Assembly (NCBI RefSeq): GCF_000317835.1
Contig: NC_019789.1
Coordinates: 452,501-516,500, forward strand
Direction of reading: 5' to 3'
DNA: 64,000 nucleotides
Source: Deinococcus peraridilitoris DSM 19664
Lineage (GTDB): Bacteria; Deinococcota; Deinococci; Deinococcales; Deinococcaceae
The translations under genes and the position numbers were made by a program. The notes under the pieces are model-generated. The model was not told where the DNA came from. It ran no database searches and saw nothing but the letters and a program-made list of their open reading frames with translations. The first letter of the stretch is position 1. The number at the start of each line of letters is the position of its first letter. Shown here in pieces: positions 53,078-62,093 of this stretch.

Positions 53078-54649
53078 TTACTTCTCGAGGTAGGTGGAAG
53101 CGAAGATGTTGTTGCCAAGCGGAATCTGCACGAACCCTTTGACGTTCTTCGACAACGCGACCGGGTATGGGGTCTCGTAGAGGAACACGATGGGCGCCGC
53201 GTTCATGTAGATGCTTTGAATCTGCTTGTACTGGTCAGCGCGCTTGGTGCGGTTGGTTTCCTGCTGGCTCTGCGCGAAGAGCTTGTCGATTTCGGGGCTT
53301 TTGAAGCCGGTGTAGAGCGACTCGATATTGTCAAAAATCGCGAAGTACCGGGTGATCTGACTGGGATCGTTGATGTCGTTCGTCCAGGCGGCCGTGCGCA
53401 TCTGGAAATCCGCCGCGCGGTACCGGGCAGTTTTGGTGGCCGCGTCGAGTTGCTCGATTTTGAGCCTCACGCCGGCCGCTGCCCACATCTGCTGCAGCGC
53501 GGTGAGCAGTGCCAGGTCGTCGGCGCTGCCGCTGGTGGCCATGCTGGTCACTTCGAAGCCGTTGGGAAAGCCAGCGGCCGTCAACAGCTGCTTGGCTTTG
53601 TTGAGGTCGTACGGGTAGCCGGTCTGCGCGGCGTACAGCGGAGTGGTGGTGGACATAAAGGACTTCATCGGCTTGCCCGTTCCGAAGGTCACGATCTGCA
53701 CCAGCGCTTCTTTGTTGGTGGCGTAGTTGAGGGCTTGACGTACCCGAACGTCGCTGAGCGGGTTGGCCGTCCCGTCTTTGAGTTTCGGCCGGTTGTTCAT
53801 CAGGACGCTGTTCACTTTGGTGGACGGGAACAGCTGCATGTTGATGTTCGGGTTGGCCTTGAGTTCGTTGACGCGGCTGAGTGGAATGAATTCCGCTCCG
53901 TCAAGTTCGCCGGCCTGCAGTTTGAGGATGCGGGTGTTGTCGTCCGGGATGATTTCAAAGCGGATCGAGTCGAGGTACGGCAGGGCTTTGCCATCCTCGC
54001 CTTTCTTCCAGTAGTGCGGGTTGCGCTTGAGGACCATGCTGGAGCCTTTTTTCCATTCGCTCAGCACGAACGGTCCGGATCCGACGGGTTTTTCTGCGAA
54101 GGCTTTGGCTTTCGCAGCGTCATTGCTGCCGGGCGCAGCCGTGAAGAGTTTTTGCGGCATGATCCCGGTGTTGAAGGTCGCCAGGGCAGCGGGCAGGGTC
54201 GGGTCGGGACGCTTCAAGTTGAGGGTGACGGTATTGCCGCTGGCGGTGATGGTGTCGATGGATTCCAGCGACCCGCTCCAGGCGCCGTTGTCGGGCTTGC
54301 GGGCACGGTCAAGCGACCATTTGACGTCTTGCGCGGTCAGGGCGCTGCCATCAGCGAATTTCAGGTTGGGACGCAGGGTGAGCCGCATGCTCTTGCCATC
54401 CGCCGCAACCGTGTAGGCGGATGCCAGGCCAGGCTGAACGCCTTTACCGTCGTTGGTGGGCTGCAGCAGCGTGTCGTACAGGTTGGTGAGGATCCAGATG
54501 TCGAGGTTCGCGTCGTTGAGAACCGGGTCGAGAAACAGTGAGTCGGCGTACCGACCGTATCTGAGTTCTCCTCCGCGGGTTGCGGCCAAAGCCTGGGTGA
54601 GAGACAAAACTGCACCGAGGGCGAGCGTCGTTCGAGCGAAACCGTTCAT
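53078..54649 (-). CDS. Peptide-type ABC solute-binding protein (SBP_bac_5)
   Basis: 523 residues with signal peptide (MNGFARTTLALGAVLSLTQALA). Family features: TRGGELRYGRYADSLFLDPV, LKFADGSALTAQDVKWSLDR, PVGSGPFVLSEWKKG. First gene of the long row, 65 bases before the DppB permease, preceded by a region with several inverted repeats. It likely delivers the main substrate to the Dpp-type transporter. Confidence 0.92.
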   Translation of the reverse strand: MNGFARTTLALGAVLSLTQALAATRGGELRYGRYADSLFLDPVLNDANLDIWILTNLYDTLLQPTNDGKGVQPGLASAYTVAADGKSMRLTLRPNLKFADGSALTAQDVKWSLDRARKPDNGAWSGSLESIDTITASGNTVTLNLKRPDPTLPAALATFNTGIMPQKLFTAAPGSNDAAKAKAFAEKPVGSGPFVLSEWKKGSSMVLKRNPHYWKKGEDGKALPYLDSIRFEIIPDDNTRILKLQAGELDGAEFIPLSRVNELKANPNINMQLFPSTKVNSVLMNNRPKLKDGTANPLSDVRVRQALNYATNKEALVQIVTFGTGKPMKSFMSTTTPLYAAQTGYPYDLNKAKQLLTAAGFPNGFEVTSMATSGSADDLALLTALQQMWAAAGVRLKIEQLDAATKTARYRAADFQMRTAAWTNDINDPSQITRYFAIFDNIESLYTGFKSPEIDKLFAQSQQETNRTKRADQYKQIQSIYMNAAPIVFLYETPYPVALSKNVKGFVQIPLGNNIFASTYLEK

Positions 54650-54681
54650 AGTTCCTCCTGGTTACCGCAGCTGAGATTACT

Positions 54682-54699
54682 GTTATGAACAAGCATAAC
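54682..54699. promoter_or_regulatory. Inverted repeat GTTATG-N6-CATAAC
   Basis: Perfect 6-bp arms around AACAAG, 33 bases upstream of the solute-binding protein start. Size and position suit a GntR-type operator overlapping the leftward promoter. Confidence 0.5.
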
Positions 54700-54714
54700 G
54701 CTACAAGGTCGATG

Positions 54715-54813
54715 TGTCAAAACTTGTGTGACAATGCGCAAATATTTTGGGATATTTTACGGAGAATCCACGGTTTTAGCGCGCACTGTCACTTGAAAAC
54801 ATGACAATGCGCA
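54715..54813. promoter_or_regulatory. Two copies of TGTCA-N9/10-TGACAATGCGCA
   Basis: 54715-54740 and 54787-54813 both contain TGTCA, a spacer of nine or ten bases, and TGACAATGCGCA; the last 12 bases are identical. The repeated half-site arrangement, 72 bases apart, suggests a shared regulator binding twice between the divergent promoters. Confidence 0.6.
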
Positions 54814-54963
54814 GGGCGACCCCTGGAATGGAGCAGCCGTACATCTAGACCATTACACTTGTGCCTTCAACATACACCTGATTTGATGCCAAAAGGTAAA
54901 CCCGGAACGACGCTCCAACCCGGCCGGCCTCTCAGGCCCTGGGCTTTGCCTGAATCCTGAAAG

Positions 54964-55920
54964 ATGACAAACATGACTTCACTTCCCGCCTTGCTTGAAG
55001 CCACGAAACCCGGAACCACCCATCACGGCTTTCTCACCGCACCTGTCAATCCCGCAACCCAAATTTCTGTCCATGTCATCCGAGGTCCACATCCCGGCCC
55101 GACGCTGCTGATCACCGCCGGTGTTCATGGCGCTGAATACGCCTCCATCGAAGCCGCCTACCAGATGGCGCGTACCGACCCGCTCAACCTCACGGGCACC
55201 CTGGTGGTTCTGCCCATTGTCAATCCCACCGCCTTCTTCGAGCGCAGCATCTACATCAACCCCATCGACGGAAAAAACCTCAACCGGATGTTCCCCGGTC
55301 GGGCCCAGGGCACCTACGCCGAACGGCTCGCGTATTGGCTGCACGAGCACTACCTCACCCGGACAGACGCCTTGCTCGATCTGCACGGCGGGGATCTCGT
55401 CGAAGCCCTTGAACCCTTTTCGGTCTACACCCGCGACCACCAACCTTCTCGCGACCTCGGTCGTGCCTTTGGCTTACCGCACCTGCTGCCAAGCTCCAGT
55501 GCAGGCGTGTCCATCAGTATCGCCACCAGCCATAACATTCCCGCCATCATCGCGGAAGCCGGAGGACAGGGCCGCTGGACAACCCAGGATGTGCGCAGGC
55601 TCACCGACGGCTGCTTTCGTGTCATGACCAGCTTGGGGATGATCACCGGTGCAGCCGAGGCGCTTCCCATCACCGAGCACCATGAGTTTGCCTGGCTTCA
55701 CGCACCACGAGCGGGCCTCTGGCGCCCGCAGGTCACGGTAGGAGAACACGTTCAGGCCGGACAGCACCTCGGAACGCTCAGCAGCCTGCTCGACAGCGAA
55801 CAGCAGACCTTCATGGCGCCAAACGCAGGCGTCGTGCTGTTTCTGGTGTCCAGCCTCGCCATGAATGAAGGTGATCCCCTGATCGGTATCGGTGCAGGAA
55901 CGCACGATGACCACGGCTGA
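54964..55920 (+). CDS. Succinylglutamate desuccinylase/aspartoacylase-type deacylase
   Basis: 318 residues, M14-like AstE/AspA family: LLITAGVHGAEYASIEAAYQ carries the zinc ligands His and Glu, DGKNLNRMFPGR the substrate Arg, ALLDLHGGDLVEAL the third ligand His and the IIAEAGGQG motif the general-base Glu. A C-terminal lobe (AGLWRPQVTVGEHVQAGQHL) has the beta-hairpin typical of the group. It cleaves N-acyl amino acids or small amides. Divergent from the Dpp row and followed by an MFS gene, so likely part of the same pathway. Confidence 0.88.
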   Translation: MTNMTSLPALLEATKPGTTHHGFLTAPVNPATQISVHVIRGPHPGPTLLITAGVHGAEYASIEAAYQMARTDPLNLTGTLVVLPIVNPTAFFERSIYINPIDGKNLNRMFPGRAQGTYAERLAYWLHEHYLTRTDALLDLHGGDLVEALEPFSVYTRDHQPSRDLGRAFGLPHLLPSSSAGVSISIATSHNIPAIIAEAGGQGRWTTQDVRRLTDGCFRVMTSLGMITGAAEALPITEHHEFAWLHAPRAGLWRPQVTVGEHVQAGQHLGTLSSLLDSEQQTFMAPNAGVVLFLVSSLAMNEGDPLIGIGAGTHDDHG

Positions 55921-56085
55921 GAAGCTGGCTCCGAGTGCACCGCGACCAACCAACTCCCTGCTTTGCCGACACTCCACCACGAACCTGCCTGTCGTCGCAC
56001 CCGGCACCAAAACCCCCTTCTCCGAGCGCCCGTCACGACACCTGAAGTGCCAAAGCCGGACCGACTGGCAAGAAGCGTTGTTGCC

Positions 56086-57300
56086 TTGACCACTCCTGCG
56101 CACCTGCCCGATACCGCGAAAACCCGAGGGTTCGTCGCGCTGCTGCTGACCAACCTCATGATGAACGGCGGATTCTTCATGGTCATCCCGCTGATCAGCG
56201 TGCATTACGTGAACGACCTCGGCTGGGCTGCCGGAACCATCGGGCTGGTACTCGCCGCCCGTCAGATGACCCAGCAGGGCCTGACGGTATTTGGAGGCGC
56301 GCTCTCAGACCGGCTTGGCCCACGCGGACTGATCCTGACGGGCTTGCTGGTGCGCGCGCTTGGATTCGGATCCATGGGCTGGGCGAACGACTTCACCACC
56401 CTGCTCGCCGCTGCCCTTCTCTCCGGAGTGGGCGGCAGCCTGTTCGACGCGCCAAAAAACGCCGCCGTGGCTGCGCTGACCTCAACTGCAGATCGTACGC
56501 GTGCCTTCAGCCTGATGGGCGTGACGGGAAACCTTGGGATGGTCATCGGACCGTTGATCGGCGCCGCGCTGCTTCACACCGACTTCCAAACGGTCGCCCT
56601 TGCTTCCGCCTTCGTTTATGTACTGGCTTTTTTTCTGCTGGCTCCCGCCCTGCCGCAGCTGCGAACGACGGCGACAACCGCAGGCCTGGCAGGACTCGGA
56701 ATCGTCATCCGCGACCGGCGCTTCGTGATTTTTACCGTGCTGCTGATGGGGTACAGCGTGCTGGTGGTGCAACTGAACGTCGCGGTCACCTTGAAGGGCA
56801 GCGCGATGGCGGGAAGCGTCGCTGTTCCGTGGCTGTACGGAGTGAATGCCGGCCTGGCCATCGCGCTCCAGTACCCGCTGCTCCGTCTCGCCGAACGGCT
56901 GCTGCCCTTACCGCTGGTGCTGATCCTCGGGGTAGGTTTCGCCACTGCGGGGTTGGCCGGGATGGCGCTGGCCACCACCTTCCCAATGCTGCTGGGCTGC
57001 GTCGCGGTCTTCGCGCTGGGCATGATGCTCGGCCAACCGACCCAGCAGACCCTCACGGCACAGCTCGCACAGCCTGGTCTGTATGGCGCGTACTTCGGTT
57101 TCGGCGCCTTGTCGATGGGCGTCGGAGGAGCCCTGGGGAACGCGTTTGGTGGAGGACTGTACGACCTGGGCAACCACCTGCATTTCCCCGCCCTGCCCTG
57201 GCTGACGTTCGCTGCACTTGGCGCGCTTACGGCGCTCGGGTTGTGGTGGCACCTGCGCGTACCCCACGAAAGAACGCCAAAGCAAACACACGTCACTTAG
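56086..57300 (+). CDS. Major facilitator superfamily transporter
   Basis: About 404 residues with 12 helices. The MFS motif between helices 2 and 3 reads GGALSDRLGPRGLILTG, followed by GVGGSLFDAPKNAAVAAL and LMGVTGNLGMVIGPLIGAAL, resembling drug-efflux or YfcJ/MdtG-like carriers. The start is uncertain: TTG 56086 puts the first helix near residue 20, but the frame is open from 55963 and no site stands out. It might export or import the locus substrate or products. Confidence 0.85.
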   Translation: MTTPAHLPDTAKTRGFVALLLTNLMMNGGFFMVIPLISVHYVNDLGWAAGTIGLVLAARQMTQQGLTVFGGALSDRLGPRGLILTGLLVRALGFGSMGWANDFTTLLAAALLSGVGGSLFDAPKNAAVAALTSTADRTRAFSLMGVTGNLGMVIGPLIGAALLHTDFQTVALASAFVYVLAFFLLAPALPQLRTTATTAGLAGLGIVIRDRRFVIFTVLLMGYSVLVVQLNVAVTLKGSAMAGSVAVPWLYGVNAGLAIALQYPLLRLAERLLPLPLVLILGVGFATAGLAGMALATTFPMLLGCVAVFALGMMLGQPTQQTLTAQLAQPGLYGAYFGFGALSMGVGGALGNAFGGGLYDLGNHLHFPALPWLTFAALGALTALGLWWHLRVPHERTPKQTHVT

Positions 57301-57521
57301 AACGTTTGTCCATTCCACCCTTGGAGGAAGACACGCCATCAATGCCATTGACCTGGGCAGAATGGACGCGCGCAAGCCCTCAAACCGCTTTGAGGGCTGT
57401 CCTGCGCAAGACGCCCTGAAGGACGCCTGCCCGCTTCCAAACGCTCCTGGTCAAGGTCACTCGCTCCCCGCGCTGACAGCGTGCCCAAAAGCGGTTTCGG
57501 GCACTGCGCGCTCTCCGCTCG

Positions 57522-57560
57522 GTCAAAGACATGGATCAAAAACCTATCCATGTCTTTGAC
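57522..57560. repeat. Long hairpin after the MFS gene
   Basis: GTCAAAGACATGGAT, nine-base loop, ATCCATGTCTTTGAC: a perfect 15-bp stem. It lies 220 bases behind the MFS stop and next to the K+-channel remnant, so it could be a terminator or the scar of an insertion. Confidence 0.65.
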
Positions 57561-57584
57561 AGCCGCTTTAAGGTCAAGGCAACG

Positions 57585-57700
57585 CGTCATCGGTCCTGAC
57601 CGGCTGAATGGGGCGAACACGGTCAGCAGCACATCCCACGCGAGGAACATCAGCAGCAGAACTCCGGGCGTCACCAGCAACCCAGGCACTTCATCACTCT
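57585..57700 (-). pseudogene. Remnant of an ion-channel-type membrane protein
   Basis: The frame contains TPGVLLLMFLAWDVLLTVFA then PFSRSGPMTR, which resembles the first helix of potassium-channel-family proteins (LxWDxxLTVF...). The reading after MTR is unrelated and passes through the hairpin at 57522-57560. Only one helix remains. Confidence 0.4.
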
Positions 57701-57927
57701 CCCCCACGCGCCGTTCCTCAGGCCCGTGCGGAGGAGGCTGCGGTGCCTCAACAGTCGCTTCAAGATCAAACTCCCTGGCGCAACCCGTTCCCGGCTGCAT
57801 TCAGGTAAAAACTGACCGGTTCGGCCCGAGGGCAGGCGGGCAGGAGGCTCACGAACCATTGCGCTCCTCGGCAGAACCCGTCGCGCCGTAACCTTGATCA
57901 ACCGGTGCAGGAAGTGCGCCACGGCCC

Positions 57928-59283
57928 TTAACCTTGCCGCCGAATCCGGGTCGCCGCAGCCTGCACTGGGTCCCACACCGAATTGAATGGCGGCGCGTAC
58001 GCCAGGTCCAGCTCCTCCAGCTGCGATACCGTCATCCCTGCGTACAGGGCCGTGGCCAGCACGTCGATGCGTTTGTCTGCGCCGCGCTTCCCGATGGCCT
58101 GACCGCCCAGCAAGCGCCCCGTCCCACGCTCCACCACCAGCTTGACCCTCAGGTCCTCAGCACCTGGCATGTAGCCCGCCTGATCCGTGGATTTCAGCAG
58201 CACCGTCTCGCATTTCAGCCCGGCCGCCTGCGCTTCCCACTCGTTCAGGCCCGTTCTGGCGACTCCCAGCTCGAACACCTGTGCGACGGCCGTCGCGACA
58301 ATACCCGCGAAGCTCGTCTTTCCCCCGGCGGCATTCCGTCCCGCCACCCGGCCTTGCTTGTTCGCGGTGGTGCCCAGCGGAATCCACACAGGCTTGCCGA
58401 GCACCCGGTGGTAATGCTCGGCGCAGTCCCCTGCCGCGTACACGCCCGCCGCGCTCGTCTTCATGTGTGCATCGACGGCCAGCGCGCCCGTGACACCGAA
58501 CGGAATGCCGGCCCTGAGTGCCAGATCCACGTTCGGCTGCACCCCGGTCGCGAGGATCACCAGATCCGCTGCCAGATTCCCGTCGTTCGTCTGGACTTCC
58601 CGCACCCGCCCATCCTGCCCGGCGCAGGCCCGGACGATGCTGTCCCGCAACTTCAGGTTCACGCCATGACGGTCCAGCTCTTCATGCAGCGCTTCCGCGA
58701 GTTCCTGGTCGACCGCATGGAACACCTGCTCACCCCGCTGCACCAGCGCCACCTGTAAGCCACGCCGGGTCAGGTTCTCGGCGAGCTCCAGCCCGATGTA
58801 TCCACCACCGACGATGACCGCGCGCCGGGGTTGCTGGCCTTGCAGAAAAGCATCAATACGAATCGCGTCTTCCAGCACGTCCAGGTGAAACACCCCCGCG
58901 AGATCGCGGCCGGGCAGGGGGAACTCCACCGGACTGGCCCCCGTCGCGATCAGCAAGTGGTCGAACGGCTCGACGAGGACCCGCCTGGCTTCCAGGTCCC
59001 GAACGTGCAGCACCTGTCGCTGCGTGTCGATTTCCAGCACCTCGTGCCGTAAGCGCACCTCAATGTCCCGCCGGGCGAAACCCGCGACGCTGCGCGCCAT
59101 CAGCTGTTCACGCCGCTTCACCACCCCACCCAGCCAGTACGGCATCCCGCACTGGCTGTACGACGCGAAATTCCCTTTGTCGAACGCAGTGATCTGCAGC
59201 TCAGGATTCACCCGCCTGGCTTCACTCGCGGCACTCATGCCCGCCGCGTCCGCGCCGATCACAAGAAAGCGAGGCCGCTTCAC
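57928..59283 (-). CDS. FAD-dependent pyridine nucleotide-disulfide oxidoreductase, CoA-disulfide reductase type
   Basis: 451 residues from GTG 59283 (GGAGGTG ahead). Dinucleotide motifs are VIGADAAGMSAASEARR and AVIVGGGYIGLELAENL; FAD motif GVYAAGDCAEHYHR. One catalytic Cys45 in ASYSQCGMPYW matches CoADR and NADH oxidase/peroxidase relatives, which use CoA-SSH, sulfur or polysulfide. The C-terminal dimer domain has the Tyr-containing AYAPPFNSVWDP. No rhodanese domain is fused. It is next to a mercuric-reductase-like gene. Likely redox or sulfur role. Confidence 0.88.
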   Translation of the reverse strand: MKRPRFLVIGADAAGMSAASEARRVNPELQITAFDKGNFASYSQCGMPYWLGGVVKRREQLMARSVAGFARRDIEVRLRHEVLEIDTQRQVLHVRDLEARRVLVEPFDHLLIATGASPVEFPLPGRDLAGVFHLDVLEDAIRIDAFLQGQQPRRAVIVGGGYIGLELAENLTRRGLQVALVQRGEQVFHAVDQELAEALHEELDRHGVNLKLRDSIVRACAGQDGRVREVQTNDGNLAADLVILATGVQPNVDLALRAGIPFGVTGALAVDAHMKTSAAGVYAAGDCAEHYHRVLGKPVWIPLGTTANKQGRVAGRNAAGGKTSFAGIVATAVAQVFELGVARTGLNEWEAQAAGLKCETVLLKSTDQAGYMPGAEDLRVKLVVERGTGRLLGGQAIGKRGADKRIDVLATALYAGMTVSQLEELDLAYAPPFNSVWDPVQAAATRIRRQG

Positions 59284-59311
59284 CCGGCACCTCCGCACCC
59301 AGACAGTACGT

Positions 59312-60850
59312 TCATTCCAGACCTTCTTCGTAGTGCACGCCGCCCAACGCGTTGTTGAGCCCTTCAGCGAGCGTAGGGTGGATGTGGATCATGTCCTGCA
59401 GGTCAGTGTACTTCGCACCGAGTTGCATGGCCGTGACGAACTCATGCACAAGTTCCGCGCCGTCCGCGATGAGGACCGAAGCACCAAGAATCCGGTCGGT
59501 TTCAGCGTCCGCGACGACTTTGATCAGGCCGCGTGTCTCACCGATCGCCCGCGCTTTCGCGACCTTACGCGCTTCATACTTCCCGATCTTCAACTTGAAG
59601 CCCGCCTGACGGGCTTCCCGTTCGGACAGCCCCACCCGGCCGAGCTGCGGGTCGGTGAACACTCCCCAGGGCACCACCCGGTCCTTGATGCTGAGGTCGG
59701 CGTGTTTGATGACGTTCTGGTAGATGATGCGGGAATCATCCCGTGCGGTGTGCGTGAACATCGGCCCGCCCCGCACGTCTCCCAACGCCCAGAGACCCGG
59801 AGCGCTGGTTTCCAGCCGGTCGTTGACTTTGATGAAGCCACGCCCGTCGAGGTCCACGCCCGTGTGCTCGAGCCCCAGCCCGTCGGTGTTGGGGACGCGG
59901 CCTGTGGCGATCATCAGGTGCGTGCCTTGATACGTGCACTCCCCACCGCTGACCGTGGCCGTCGCCCGCACGCTCCCTTCGTTACCAGAGACGCGGGTCA
60001 CGCGGGCGTTCACGATCACTTCGATGCCTTCGGCTTCCAGTGCTTCCTGAAGAACCTCGGCAATATCCTCATCCTCGTTTGGAAGGAGGTGCGACGCACT
60101 TTGCAGGACCGTCACCCGACTGCCGAAACGGCGGTACATCTGCGCGAACTCCACCCCGATGTACCCCCCGCCGACAATCACGAGGTGTGGTGGAATCTCG
60201 CGGAGTTCCATTGCCGTGGTGGAGTCCAGGAAAGGGAGCTGCTCCAGACCCTCGATGGGCGGGACGTTGTTGCGCGTTCCTACCGCAATGAAGATCTTGT
60301 CGGCGCTGACGGTTTCGCCGTTCACTTCGAGAGTGCGTTCCCCGGTGAAGCGCGCCTCACCGCGGATCAGGGTGACGTTCTCGTTCTGCTCGACGTTCCG
60401 TTCGGACCCGCTGCGGATGCTTTCCACCAGCTGGTTCTTGCGGTCCACGACGCGACTGAGGTTCACGCGCACGTCGGACGTTTCCACGCCCCACTGCTCA
60501 CTCAGGTACGCCTGGTGCGCCACGCGAGCGGAAGCAATCATCGCCTTCGTGGGAATACACCCCCAGTTCAGGCAGGTACCGCCGAGTTCCGCTCTTTCAA
60601 TCAACGCGACCCGCAGGCCCTTGTACGCGAAGCGGTGCGCGAGCGGTACACCCGCCATGCCACCCCCCAGGACGATCGCGTCGTAGTGCGGGCCGGTCCC
60701 TGCTGCCTGGCTGCTCTGCGCCTGAGGATCTGTTTCACCGGTCGGATCACCGGGACGAGCCACCGCTTCAAACGTCGCTTGGTCGCGGGTGCTCTCGTTC
60801 CTGTTCACGTCGGGCTGCGCCTGAGTCATATCGTTCGTTTTGTCGGTCAT
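59312..60850 (-). CDS. Mercuric reductase-like FAD disulfide oxidoreductase
   Basis: 512 residues. A low-complexity N-terminal extension of about 55 residues (no HMA domain) precedes YDAIVLGGGMAGVPLAHRF. The redox-active pair is C93 and C98 in GGTCLNWGCIPTKA, the NADPH motif is LVIVGGGYIGVEFAQMY, and HIHPTLAEGLNNAL carries the active-site His-Glu of the partner subunit. The terminal Cys-Cys of true MerA is absent, so it is probably a MerA-like reductase of other function. No mer genes are near. Followed by the CoADR-type gene after 28 bases, probably one transcript. Confidence 0.9.
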   Translation of the reverse strand: MTDKTNDMTQAQPDVNRNESTRDQATFEAVARPGDPTGETDPQAQSSQAAGTGPHYDAIVLGGGMAGVPLAHRFAYKGLRVALIERAELGGTCLNWGCIPTKAMIASARVAHQAYLSEQWGVETSDVRVNLSRVVDRKNQLVESIRSGSERNVEQNENVTLIRGEARFTGERTLEVNGETVSADKIFIAVGTRNNVPPIEGLEQLPFLDSTTAMELREIPPHLVIVGGGYIGVEFAQMYRRFGSRVTVLQSASHLLPNEDEDIAEVLQEALEAEGIEVIVNARVTRVSGNEGSVRATATVSGGECTYQGTHLMIATGRVPNTDGLGLEHTGVDLDGRGFIKVNDRLETSAPGLWALGDVRGGPMFTHTARDDSRIIYQNVIKHADLSIKDRVVPWGVFTDPQLGRVGLSEREARQAGFKLKIGKYEARKVAKARAIGETRGLIKVVADAETDRILGASVLIADGAELVHEFVTAMQLGAKYTDLQDMIHIHPTLAEGLNNALGGVHYEEGLE

Positions 60851-61445
60851 GCTGACCTCCGCGAAGGGGAAAACGTGCTGCTGCGAGCTAAGGGGTCCCG
60901 CCCGTGGTCGAGCGGCTCACCCTGGTACGTCCTCGTGCTGAGGTGTACAGGGAGTTCCGCGAATGTGCCCGGCGGGGACGGCTTCCTCGTTGAACTTACC
61001 GAGGTCGGTCTGGTGTTCGCCGTGGCTGACGTCCCCGGCAGTGTCGGCGGGAGCGCCAGGAGTTCCGCGGTGCCGTCGGTCCGGTTTTCCGACGCGCAGG
61101 GTCAGCAGCTTGGCACGGTGTACCACTGGGAAGGTGACAGGTTCATCAACCTGACCCGTAAGGACTTGTCTGACGGTGCACATCACCAGGCCACCGGGGA
61201 ACGCTGGCGCAGTCCCTTGAGGGTGACAGCGTCAGACTCCCCAGGACTGGGGATGAAGTGCAGCAACGCTGGCATCACGAATAGCCCCTCGGGTCTCAGT
61301 ACGGCAGCGACAGTTGTATGGACCCGCATCAAAGTGGGGAGCGGCTGTCGGCGCTCCCATCCGTCTTCAACCGGTGAGCCCACCGACCGGCGGCCAGTCT
61401 GTACGTCCGGCGATTCATCCTTCACGTCTCAGCAGGCGAGTCGCT
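60851..61445. other. Intergenic region, possible gene fragment
   Basis: On the plus strand from a GTG at about 60964 the frame reads VPGGDGFLVELTEVGLVFAV, then GQQLGTVYHWEGDRFINLTR, which has protein-like composition, but there is no start signal, no clear end and no known family. On the minus side nothing is convincing. The promoter of the mercuric-reductase-like gene lies at the left end. Confidence 0.3.
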
Positions 61446-61730
61446 TCAGTCAGGCAGGACTTCCACTCCCCGCCAGAAGGCGACGTACCCTTTGATCTGC
61501 ATCGCGGCATCATTGGGGTTCGGGTAGTACCAGGCGGCGTCAGGATTTGTGTTTCCGTCTACTTCGATGTTGTAGTAACTGGCCCGGCCTTTCCAGGGGC
61601 AGGTGGATTGCGTGAAGCTGTCCTTCAAGTACTCTCCTTTCACAGCCTCAGGCGGGAAGTAGTGGTTGCCTTCCACGACGATGGTTTCGTCACTTTGCGC
61701 GATGGTCGTGCCGTTCCACACTGCTCGCAT
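61446..61730 (-). CDS. DUF427 family protein
   Basis: 94 residues from ATG 61730, with TGGAGG ahead: MRAVWNGTTIAQSDETIVVE, GNHYFPPEAVKGEYL, STCPWKGRASYYNIEVDG, AAWYYPNPNDAAMQIKGYVA. The CPWKGxAxYY and AWxYP motifs define DUF427, a small beta-roll protein of unknown function. No operon partner. Confidence 0.93.
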   Translation of the reverse strand: MRAVWNGTTIAQSDETIVVEGNHYFPPEAVKGEYLKDSFTQSTCPWKGRASYYNIEVDGNTNPDAAWYYPNPNDAAMQIKGYVAFWRGVEVLPD

Positions 61731-62093
61731 ACGGTACCTCCAGGTCGAGGAGAGAACTTCAAAATACCGCGCGCGGTACCTGCCGCACGCCGGGCGCAAG
61801 GGAAGCGCAAGGGCCTTCGATAAGGAGCATTGTGCGCAGCCGCCCGAGCTGTGTGCAGATGCAGCAGGGCACGGGCGTGAATGTCGAGGAGTGGCTGCGG
61901 GCTGAGCGGTCCGGTCATCGCATTCTTACGTCTCCTTGTGTACGGTGCTTTTCAGCGCCTCGATGCTCTCGCGCGGCAAGTCAAGGTTTATTTCGTGCAC
62001 TTCCGCCGAATGGCCGATTCCTTCGAGGAGCGTGATCGTCAAGCGTCCCCGAGGTGCTCGCGGAGTTCCTCCAAGCCTGCCAGAACCCCGGAA
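61731..62093. other. Intergenic region plus overlapping small frame
   Basis: Bases 62039-62194 on the minus strand encode, from ATG 62194, LPGNAWARAIQVFQQLKLPV, then YVPELNADASGPDSGVLAGL and a stop after HLGDA. The composition is protein-like and it overlaps the YggT-like gene in a different frame; either that gene has a frameshift near 62200 or this is a separate small gene. The rest of the gap is empty. Confidence 0.35.

Larger units (their letters stand above)
54650..54963. promoter_or_regulatory. Divergent promoter region of the peptide/amide locus
   Basis: An AT-rich 314-base gap between the minus-strand row and the AstE-like gene, so it must carry both promoters. The inverted repeats listed separately lie here. 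Confidence 0.7.

Noticed and set aside
59312..60850. Mercury resistance locus
   Set aside because: The reductase lacks the C-terminal Cys pair and HMA domain, and no merR, merT or merP is nearby.
59024..61495. 823-codon plus-strand frame
   Set aside because: Mostly antisense to the two flavoprotein genes; only its last part (60964-61180) might be real and is noted as such.
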